From a candidate division KSB1 bacterium (GTDB lineage Bacteria > Zhuqueibacterota > Zhuqueibacteria > Residuimicrobiales > Krinioviventaceae): a stretch of 64,000 bases of DNA. A program made the translations under genes and the position numbers. The notes under the pieces were generated by a model. It was not told where the DNA came from. It saw only the letters and a list, made by a program, of their open reading frames with translations, and ran no database searches. Below, one piece after another: positions 55,150-62,778 of this stretch (position 1 is its first letter; the number at the start of each line of letters is the position of its first letter). The stretch is from contig JAXHMJ010000005.1 in the NCBI GenBank assembly GCA_034521575.1, forward strand, positions 620,001 to 684,000, in the 5' to 3' direction.

Positions 55150-56700
55150 TTAAAATTCCACTCTATATGGTTTATCACGGTAAACCAGCACATTACCAAG
55201 AGCAATGACTGCCTGATCAGTGGGATTCAGAACCTTTAACCTCACCTCATGTGCTTGCATGGGTAACTGATATTTCCAGAACAGATAAAATCTGCGTGTG
55301 GTAAAATTGGTCGGCAGTGATACTGTATCATCAAGTTCACCGTCAATATACACCTCAACATCAAAGGTATAATTGTTTTCGCCTTTTTTGACCGCCTCAC
55401 CCGTTACCACAAATCCTTTGCCGTTGAATTTGAATGTTGTCTCATCCTCAAGGTCTTTTTTCAGATCAATCTTTTTGCGTGGATAATGCCCTTCAAACGC
55501 CACTTCAAGCGGCACAGTTTCGGGAGGCTGGTATGGAATAGTTACTTTGCTCTCATCCATATCACCGCCGTTTCTCTCGATCACACTCAACGCATGTTTG
55601 TACGACAACTCGTAAGCTTTATTCAGGGAAATCGTCGTATATTTAAAATCAATATCTTCAACCTCATCAAGACCCTGTTTCCAAAACTCCGGGATGTTAT
55701 CATATCCGGTAACCGTTGCCAGTATACCGCCTGCAGTCGCCGGATTGCAGTCAGCATCATCGCCGCAGCGTCCGGAAATTTCAAATGTCTTTGTAAAATC
55801 ACCATCACCATAAAGCAATCCCATGACAACCCAGGCTGCATTAATCTTTGCATCGATGTTAAAAGGCTCAAACACACCAAAGGGCGATCCGATATCCTGA
55901 GACCATTTACGATGCACCTTGAACCAGGTGTCTTTCCAGTCATCCGGATTTTCTTTATGCCATGCAATGACATCGCTGATGGTCTGAGCAAATTTGCTTT
56001 CAGGTGGAATGGTCTTGAGAGCCTCCTCCACAATGAATTCGATATCATCAGAAACAAACGCCAGAGAATACATGGCAGCCACGTACACACCGCCATACCA
56101 GCCGTCGCCGTAATTCATTATATGTCCGACCTTGTCACAAATCTCCGAGGCTGCATTGACCATACCGGGACACATAATTCCGGCAAAATCAGCTTCGATC
56201 TGAAAATCAATGTCATCCGCACAGGGATTGTTCAGCCAGTGTCCGGACTCGGGAGGTTTTATTCCGTTTAGCACGTTATTACGAGCGACCTGGTTGGCAA
56301 ACCATAACTTGTAATCCGCATTCGCGAATGCATCAGCGAACGCTTGCGCCGGGGCATCAAGCCCCTGATCTTCAAATACCTGAACAAAGGTCAAATCCAT
56401 ATAAATATCATCATACAATCCCGGCCACTCGTCAAACGTTTTTTTCAGGTAACCATCGTACCAGGGCACCTCTTTATAATCAGGTACCATTGTACTGTTG
56501 TAGACAAATTCAAGAGGTCCGCCAAAGGTAACACCGATGGTTTGCGCTGCCCATGCACCTTTAATTTTGTCCTGAAGCTCCTCTTTTGTCAGTGTAATCA
56601 TTTTGTTCGGCTGATCAAAAGGGGGCGGAAATCCCCATATTTGAAGGGTTAGGCAAATAATCATCAAAAATGCCAGACTCCCTGTGGTTGAACGTTTCAT
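55150..56700 (-). CDS. Secreted ADP-ribosylglycohydrolase family protein (copy 4)
   Basis: Exported protein of 516 residues with signal peptide MKRSTTGSLAFLMIICLTLQIWG. It is closely similar to copy 1 over the whole length, including WPGLYDDIYMDLTFVQVFED, DKVGHIMNYGDGWYGGVYV (split motif) and RCGDDADCNPATAGGILA, the two metal sites of the DraG/ARH fold. The C-terminal sandwich (about 410-516) is also shared (VEVYIDGELDDTVSLPTNF, VLVYRDKPY). Copies 1 and 4 probably arose by duplication within the locus. It follows the nucleoside hydrolase gene (start 57852, end 56812) by about 110 bases on the same strand. Confidence 0.9.
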   Translation of the reverse strand: MKRSTTGSLAFLMIICLTLQIWGFPPPFDQPNKMITLTKEELQDKIKGAWAAQTIGVTFGGPLEFVYNSTMVPDYKEVPWYDGYLKKTFDEWPGLYDDIYMDLTFVQVFEDQGLDAPAQAFADAFANADYKLWFANQVARNNVLNGIKPPESGHWLNNPCADDIDFQIEADFAGIMCPGMVNAASEICDKVGHIMNYGDGWYGGVYVAAMYSLAFVSDDIEFIVEEALKTIPPESKFAQTISDVIAWHKENPDDWKDTWFKVHRKWSQDIGSPFGVFEPFNIDAKINAAWVVMGLLYGDGDFTKTFEISGRCGDDADCNPATAGGILATVTGYDNIPEFWKQGLDEVEDIDFKYTTISLNKAYELSYKHALSVIERNGGDMDESKVTIPYQPPETVPLEVAFEGHYPRKKIDLKKDLEDETTFKFNGKGFVVTGEAVKKGENNYTFDVEVYIDGELDDTVSLPTNFTTRRFYLFWKYQLPMQAHEVRLKVLNPTDQAVIALGNVLVYRDKPYRVEF

Positions 56701-56811
56701 TATTCCTCCGTATCGTTATAAATCTATTAAATTAAAACACAGACTTTTTGTATTAGGATCATATTTTTCGCCCGTTAGCCCGGTTCATTTTCATTCAAGC
56801 CTACTCTATGT

Positions 56812-57852
56812 TTATGGTGCAAGGGTCATCAGGCGTTCGATTTCTTCTTCAATCTGTTTATCATCTTTGGGCGCGGCATATCCTCTGTGACCTTTTTTAA
56901 ACTTCCAGGTGTATCCGTTGCTCAGACTCCCTCCACCTTTCCATTTTTCATCGTAATACTCAGTCCCATATACAGCATAAAGTACAGCTACCTGATCCCA
57001 GCTGGAGCGGCCCACGTCGGGTCCCTGTTTCCATTCCAGTTCGTATGCACGTCTGACGGGATTGCTTACCGGCGTGATGGCAGTCAAAGTTTCACCCGTT
57101 ATCATCTTTCCACCCACCTGGGTGGTAACCAGAGTACCCGGCCAGGTTTCAAGTACATATTGAGTCTGATCCACAAGGCCATGCCGGGTAAAGTTAAAAC
57201 CGTCATTATGTAGACCACCCATTGCAACCAGCAGTTTGACTTTCTTTTCCACCAGGGCATAACCCTCCGGATCATTTAACAGGTCATACAAGTTATTGAG
57301 AAAACCAACACTGATAATAACAACCGAGTTGTCAGCCTGATTTTTCAGTATATGTTTATATACCGCTATCGCACAGCCTACAATATTATCAAACGGATCA
57401 TGTGGCATATCATCAACGTCAAAGTTACGCTCGTGGCTAAAGTAATCGGATGGATTCGGATCTTTAAAATCATTCGCGTAATTCTTGTAAATACCAATGG
57501 GGATGTTACCACGGTGGTAATAAGTATTGATGGCATCGATCACAGACGGCCCCAACGGATGTACTTCATTATAGCAAACGCCCAACAGGTTTACCTTGCT
57601 CTCGGTTTGCAGGCCATGTAACACGGCCAGCGCCCCAGCGTCATCCACATCCAGAGTCAGGTCTGTATCGAAAATCACGGGGATGCCGGCAACGTTTTTT
57701 TCTACTGGCTCTGCAGTTTCAGAATAAAAACCAGTGTCCGCATGTACAAGACAGCTATGAATAGCGACAATAGCGAATGCAATTAAACCTATTTTCAAAT
57801 TCGCGTTTCCTGAATTGACATTGAATATTGCTTTGCGATACAGATATGTCAT
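56812..57852 (-). CDS. Exported inosine/uridine-type nucleoside hydrolase
   Basis: Nucleoside hydrolase of about 346 residues. I use the ATG at 57852, which follows GAGGAGG. The hallmark calcium site is VIFDTDLTLDVDDAGALAVL (DTDxxxDxDDA), followed by LLGVCYNEVHPLG and VVIISVGFLNNLYDLL. An N-terminal hydrophobic segment (LKIGLIAFAIVAIHSCLVHA) acts as a signal peptide, so the enzyme works outside the cytoplasm. These enzymes split nucleosides into ribose and base. With ribokinases and sugar permeases in the same locus it is the clearest sign that ribose from nucleosides is a substrate of this system. Confidence 0.92.
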   Translation of the reverse strand: MTYLYRKAIFNVNSGNANLKIGLIAFAIVAIHSCLVHADTGFYSETAEPVEKNVAGIPVIFDTDLTLDVDDAGALAVLHGLQTESKVNLLGVCYNEVHPLGPSVIDAINTYYHRGNIPIGIYKNYANDFKDPNPSDYFSHERNFDVDDMPHDPFDNIVGCAIAVYKHILKNQADNSVVIISVGFLNNLYDLLNDPEGYALVEKKVKLLVAMGGLHNDGFNFTRHGLVDQTQYVLETWPGTLVTTQVGGKMITGETLTAITPVSNPVRRAYELEWKQGPDVGRSSWDQVAVLYAVYGTEYYDEKWKGGGSLSNGYTWKFKKGHRGYAAPKDDKQIEEEIERLMTLAP

Positions 57853-57928
57853 AGACCTCCTCACACAACCGTCCATTGTATCGGGCTGTTTTCAAGATGC
57901 TGCCATAAATCAAAGAGAAACTAAATAT

Positions 57929-57959
57929 AGGCTGCCCGGAAAACAATACCGGGCAGCCT
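57929..57959 (-). terminator. Strong hairpin between the surface module and the enzyme module
   Basis: AGGCTGCCCGG (57929-57939) pairs perfectly with CCGGGCAGCCT (57949-57959), with a 9-base loop. On the minus strand it follows the PorV-like gene by 20 bases and is trailed by ATATTTAGTTTCTCTTT. It may be a terminator, perhaps leaky, setting higher expression of receptor and surface genes than of the enzymes. Confidence 0.6.
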
Positions 57960-57978
57960 GCTGCAAAACCAAAGGTGC

Positions 57979-59007
57979 CTAGTCCATTGCAAATCCGACA
58001 CTGAACATGTGAACAGTATCCAGGCGGCCGTAATCGAGATAAGCATAATCGATACGTCCACTCATACCGCCCATATAAAAGTGAACACCGCCGCCGAGAG
58101 TCAGGCCCTGTTCATCATAGTTGAATTTGTATCCACCACGAATCGAAAGAACCTTCATGAGTTTATATTCCAGTGCGGCATGAACCCGCTCAGGCCCATC
58201 ATTCGGATGCACACCTTCCAGGTAGACTGAAAGTTCATGCGGATTATCTTCACTCGCCGGGATGGGATCGAACCCGATGCCGAGTCTGAAATTGATCGGC
58301 ATCCGCACACTCTGCGGCACACCGTAAAGCTCATTAAAGCCCGCAAATTCAGTATCCGGTCCAAAATTTCGCGCTACCATGGAGAGCCGCAGCGACTTGA
58401 AACCTGTCCGATAATAGAGGCCAAAATCGGTATTCCAGTTTTTTACCTCAGTATCGGCAAGATTTTCTTCGATATAGCTGACATTTCCACCAATGGAAAG
58501 CCTGTCTGTTACATTTCTGGCATAAGCCAGACCGATCATGACATCGCCGGCTGTAAATGTCCCCAGATCACCGCTGCGTTCGGTAGACCCGAGAAATTCA
58601 TTATAGACATTTTGGGTTCGAACCATTTCACCAATATCAAGATTAGCGAAAAACACACCAAAGTTGCCCCAGGCACCGAAATTTTTAGCCAGGGCAGCGG
58701 TCATATAGGAAATATCGGCTATGTAATTGATTTGTGTAAAACTTGCATCCAGATTTTCAACTTCCGCCATGTTGGCCGGATTGTTAAAAATGGCTGATGC
58801 ATCATTATGAATCAGGCCGCTCTTTACATCTGCCATAGCCGCAGTTCTGGCGGTGGTTGGAAGATGTAAAAACTGCCAGCCGGTTTGCCCCACTCGATTA
58901 AAATCAGGTGGGTCAATGCCCGCCATGGGATCTCTTGGTGTTTGAGCGGATAAAGACCAAGTGAATAATAATAATATCAAAACAGCAAAATAGAATTTTA
59001 TCTTCAT
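57979..59007 (-). CDS. PorV/PorQ-family outer-membrane protein
   Basis: Outer-membrane barrel protein of 342 residues with signal peptide MKIKFYFAVLILLLFTWSLS. The family phrases are WQFLHLPTTARTAAMADVKS, DASAIFNNPANMAEV and, at the end, YDEQGLTLGGGVHFYMGG, IDYAYLDYG and HMFSVGFAM. PorV shuttles cargo of the type IX secretion system to its attachment complex; related PorQ/UPF0164 barrels occur throughout FCB phyla. The next upstream gene encodes a protein with a type IX-like sorting domain, so this barrel may serve its export or display, together with the TonB receptor. Confidence 0.87.
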   Translation of the reverse strand: MKIKFYFAVLILLLFTWSLSAQTPRDPMAGIDPPDFNRVGQTGWQFLHLPTTARTAAMADVKSGLIHNDASAIFNNPANMAEVENLDASFTQINYIADISYMTAALAKNFGAWGNFGVFFANLDIGEMVRTQNVYNEFLGSTERSGDLGTFTAGDVMIGLAYARNVTDRLSIGGNVSYIEENLADTEVKNWNTDFGLYYRTGFKSLRLSMVARNFGPDTEFAGFNELYGVPQSVRMPINFRLGIGFDPIPASEDNPHELSVYLEGVHPNDGPERVHAALEYKLMKVLSIRGGYKFNYDEQGLTLGGGVHFYMGGMSGRIDYAYLDYGRLDTVHMFSVGFAMD

Positions 59008-59042
59008 CGTTCATTCCTCCGATTTTCAGGGAAAGGCTCCTT

Positions 59043-61055
59043 TTATTTGATAATCACGAATTTGCCAATCTTTTCTTCACCCTCATGACCGGGCACATGC
59101 GATTCAACGTGAAACAGATACGGTCCGGGAGCTACGAACTGCAGGTATTTATTTACCTGATAGTCACCCAGAACTCTGGACCCCCAGGGTTCATCGCCGC
59201 TGCCGTCATCATGTTCAATGGTACGGATGTGTTCACCCGCCAGTGTATAGATGCGGATGGTGCAGATAGAGGGTACATTGACAAACTCGATACGGTTGCC
59301 TTCCCCTTCTCCGGTGAGCTGACTGTGCTGAATAAATGGATTGGGATATACGCGTATGTCATCCATATTATCACTGGGATCAGTCTGCGGATAGACAGGG
59401 TCGGAATTTGCGTTCACAAGCCCACTTTCCAATGACGGTACCTCGGTCATTGTCGGATCATGCGGCCAGGGTTCATCATGTCCGGTATCGTAAGTGGTGA
59501 CACCGTAATAATAACCGACACCCAGCTGAAGACCATCATCGTTAAACGTGACAAGACCGTCTTCTATCTCCACATCGGCTAATGGAATGTCTTCCACCAG
59601 TTGCCAGGGTCCTACGTTTCGGAAAGAAGAACGATAGACCCGATAACCGGCCAGATCATTGACGTTAAAATCAGGATCGACATAGGTATCCGGGACTTGA
59701 GGCCATTGTACTTTCATGCCCAACGGCTGAGGTGTTAATACCAGCGTGTTCATACCGTTTGTCGGGGTCGGAGGCGGATCCGGGCATTCATAATCACGGC
59801 TGTACAATTCCTGTGCAGCGGCAATGTGTTTCCACAAACTATCAGCGCCGTCCGGCAGATGAGCTTCATTCTCCACGCCGCCTTCTGCAACCCGTTCAAA
59901 GTCCATCATACCGCAGGCGACAACCATGACAAATTTGAGTTCCTCTCCGGGAGGAAGATCATAAGGCCCGGTGGTGTAAAGGTAATCAATTTCTCGTTCA
60001 TACCGGGTGCGTTCAGCTATGTCAAGCCCCAGACGAGCGGCTTCTGCGTCAAGCGGCGTACCATCTTCAGCAGTCGGTGGTAAGGGCTGATCATATTCCA
60101 GTGACGCCAGGATGTAGCTATCCGGATCGAAATCGACTTCCGGATTGTCATTCATGGGATCCGGCTGAACACGATTCGATTCCTGGTTCAGATTGTTTTT
60201 ATCGACAATGTTCATATGGTCGCGTTCTGTAGGATCCGACTTTTCCGGTTTATCCAGCCAATAGTACGTAAAATACTGGGGAGCCCGGAATTCATGGTTA
60301 ATCGAAGCCGGCGCAAAAATATCAGCCGGTTCCGCCTTGTCGCTTTGAGTCAGACCGTATGTCTGAGTCACCGGATTTCCTTCAGTATCCCATAACACAT
60401 CATCATGAAAATAGAATGCTTCATGTTCAATGGACCACTCGTATTGATCATCATCTCTCCATCCGCCCGCAATCGGATTTGCGATATTAATTTCTGCAGT
60501 AGGAGAAAAACGAAAGTTGGTTATGTCATGATCACCGGTATTTTTCAAAGTATACTCGTAAATAATAAAGTCATCATATTTCGGATAACTCCACGACATC
60601 GCTTTGAAATGCATCTCTACACCATACTCGACGATAAGACATGAACCTGTGACCATTTCCTCTGCTTTCACGGAAGGATCCTGCATATTGTGATTCGTAA
60701 TCAGCTGGGAATCCTCCATAGGTGAAATATAAGTCGGATTGGGATCATAGGTCATCGTCACACGGAACGGGGTACCCGCTCCATCCACATTAGCCCATGC
60801 CATCCAGCCCGAGTGTTCACACATACCATAGTGGTCATTCAGATTGGCGCCCAGTACATGTCCGGGATAATCGAACTTGTAGTATTCTTCACCACTCAAC
60901 GTAGGCTGACCTACGGCGGATGTATTCCAGATTCTGGCCCATAATTTGGATCGGGTCAATTCTTTGTAATTGAATCCTGCTCCATAAACCTGTGTGAACA
61001 AGAGTACAATTAACAAAATGACCGTTGCGAAATATTTTGTTATTCGAATTTTCAT
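59043..61055 (-). CDS. Secreted protein with Fn3-like domain and type IX-like C-terminal sorting domain
   Basis: Secreted protein of about 670 residues. The ATG at 61055 follows GGAG and begins the signal peptide MKIRITKYFATVILLIVLLFTQVYG. The large N-terminal part (about 25-450) is beta-rich and not assigned. An Fn3-like region with 'GYRVYRSSF...YYYGVTTYDTG' lies near 480-570. The last 90 residues are a FlgD-Ig/Por-type sorting domain: VYPNPF, NVPSICTIRIYTLAGEHIRT, PGPYLFHVES and GKFVIIK. It is probably displayed on the cell surface and may serve as the ligand-binding partner of the TonB receptor in place of SusD. That last role is inference. Confidence 0.85.
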   Translation of the reverse strand: MKIRITKYFATVILLIVLLFTQVYGAGFNYKELTRSKLWARIWNTSAVGQPTLSGEEYYKFDYPGHVLGANLNDHYGMCEHSGWMAWANVDGAGTPFRVTMTYDPNPTYISPMEDSQLITNHNMQDPSVKAEEMVTGSCLIVEYGVEMHFKAMSWSYPKYDDFIIYEYTLKNTGDHDITNFRFSPTAEINIANPIAGGWRDDDQYEWSIEHEAFYFHDDVLWDTEGNPVTQTYGLTQSDKAEPADIFAPASINHEFRAPQYFTYYWLDKPEKSDPTERDHMNIVDKNNLNQESNRVQPDPMNDNPEVDFDPDSYILASLEYDQPLPPTAEDGTPLDAEAARLGLDIAERTRYEREIDYLYTTGPYDLPPGEELKFVMVVACGMMDFERVAEGGVENEAHLPDGADSLWKHIAAAQELYSRDYECPDPPPTPTNGMNTLVLTPQPLGMKVQWPQVPDTYVDPDFNVNDLAGYRVYRSSFRNVGPWQLVEDIPLADVEIEDGLVTFNDDGLQLGVGYYYGVTTYDTGHDEPWPHDPTMTEVPSLESGLVNANSDPVYPQTDPSDNMDDIRVYPNPFIQHSQLTGEGEGNRIEFVNVPSICTIRIYTLAGEHIRTIEHDDGSGDEPWGSRVLGDYQVNKYLQFVAPGPYLFHVESHVPGHEGEEKIGKFVIIK

Positions 61056-61118
61056 TGAATATCTCCTATCATAATAACCAATCAATTAACGTCATAGAGA
61101 GTGTCGGCATGAGGGGTA

Positions 61119-62774
61119 TCAAAATTCAAGGCTTAGATTAAAATACACCATCCGTTTTGGATTACTGATAGAATTGTAAAACCGCCAAACAGCTTCTTCT
61201 TCAGAACGCCAATCCTTCGGTACTTGTTGGTTTTCTTCCCAGGCATCCAATTCTTCACCGCCCAGCAGCAATCTGTCATAGTTATTAAACAGATTAAAAA
61301 TTTCCACGCCAATGACCGGTGTGACAGCACCAAGAGGAAACCGTTTTACAAATTTCAAATCAGTGCGATTGTGGGGATACCAGCGTCTGTTGTTCGGTTT
61401 TTTCAACCCTGTAAAATCCTTGGGATACCAGGTGTATTCAGGACCGGAAAAGTATTCATGGTACAGACCCACCGAAATATCACCTAAAATACCGTTCACC
61501 CATTCACCGGGTGTTACATAATTGACCTGCCCTTTGAGCACAATATTGCTCAGCCAGGTTGTTTTCCGTTCGTCATAGGTATGAGGTTGATTTGCCCGAT
61601 CTGCATTTTCGTAATACCAGCTGTAGCCGGCAGCACCACCAGAGCTCAATCCATAATCAAAGGTTAAACTGGCTGACCAGCGTTGATTAAAGAGTTTATC
61701 AGCAGTGAGTTCAATACCTCGTATATCCTTGTAAGCATTATTGGTATAAAAGATATTATCATGACCGTCATTGGCAATATTTCTGGAATGGGAGAATGTT
61801 GTAAAATTACCAGAGCCCCAGCCGGTAGAAGCAAAACCGCCGCCCGATCGATTGTATGAACTGTTGTGTGAAAAGCGGGTTAAACGGCTGGCATCTTTAT
61901 AATATGCTGTGGCCGCAATTCGAAATATATCAAAAAAGTTTTGATCATATCCGATTTCATACTGGATGGTTCTTTCATAATCAAGTCCGGGATGACCATA
62001 ATATCCCTGCCATTGATCCATACGCACAGAAGCCAAGGGAGCACTTTCATACCAGCTGGTTGGAAAACCCAATACTTTTGCCCAGGAGGGACGCTGATAA
62101 AAATGGCCGTAATTAAAGCGCAACTTGGATTCTTCCGTAATCGGGAATGACAATCCCAGACGCGGAGCGAGTGCAAACTTCCACTCAGAATTCACTGTCA
62201 TCTTGTCATTGCGCTGCCCATCGAATGCTCCCATATAATCACTGCTCACACCCGGAATATAGGCAAACCACTCTTTCTTTTCCATATAGGACTGCCAGAT
62301 GGGAGCCGTATTGGATGGCGCGCCGTCTCCGCCGTTGTGTTCCTGAAAAGCGAGCGGATCATAAATGCTCTCGGCATATTTATGCATGGCATTAAATGCA
62401 TCCATGCGCAAACCGATATTAACAATCAGGCCTTCATACTCCATTTTATCCTGGATATACATTGCCCCTTCCATAGGCGTGCCGTCGAACACATTATCCA
62501 GATGCCATACATCGCCGGCAGGAAACTCCATGTAATAATGCTCGTAATTCACATCATAAAATTTGAACTGAGCGCCACCTTTGATTTGATGAGCTTTATG
62601 AATCTGACTCGTCATATCAGCGCGTGCATTGAACACCTTGCTGTTACTGTAGTTATTCACCTGAATCTGCCGGGCTTCCAGTCGGAAATTACCGGAGAGA
62701 TCAAACCAACTGTCGCCCCAGCCCATTTGCTCGGTTGATGTTTCAAGTTTTGAATAATCCTGCAATTCAGTCAT
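61119..62774 (-). CDS. TonB-dependent receptor, C-terminal barrel fragment
   Basis: C-terminal part of the outer-membrane receptor that starts beyond the window. FLADDMTELQDYSKLE-like text joins 'LSPATFYTVQF' of the other fragment after a one-base slip near 62785. Barrel strands are typical: INEESKLRFNYGHFYQRPSW-like loops, EIGYDQNFFDIFRI, GVEIFNLFNNYDRLL and the final NPKRMVYFNLSLEF with C-terminal phenylalanine. About 550 residues. It would import large or scarce ligands with energy from TonB. No SusD follows; a sorting-domain protein and a PorV-like barrel do. Confidence 0.88.
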   Translation of the reverse strand: MTELQDYSKLETSTEQMGWGDSWFDLSGNFRLEARQIQVNNYSNSKVFNARADMTSQIHKAHQIKGGAQFKFYDVNYEHYYMEFPAGDVWHLDNVFDGTPMEGAMYIQDKMEYEGLIVNIGLRMDAFNAMHKYAESIYDPLAFQEHNGGDGAPSNTAPIWQSYMEKKEWFAYIPGVSSDYMGAFDGQRNDKMTVNSEWKFALAPRLGLSFPITEESKLRFNYGHFYQRPSWAKVLGFPTSWYESAPLASVRMDQWQGYYGHPGLDYERTIQYEIGYDQNFFDIFRIAATAYYKDASRLTRFSHNSSYNRSGGGFASTGWGSGNFTTFSHSRNIANDGHDNIFYTNNAYKDIRGIELTADKLFNQRWSASLTFDYGLSSGGAAGYSWYYENADRANQPHTYDERKTTWLSNIVLKGQVNYVTPGEWVNGILGDISVGLYHEYFSGPEYTWYPKDFTGLKKPNNRRWYPHNRTDLKFVKRFPLGAVTPVIGVEIFNLFNNYDRLLLGGEELDAWEENQQVPKDWRSEEEAVWRFYNSISNPKRMVYFNLSLEF

Positions 62775-62778
62775 ATCA

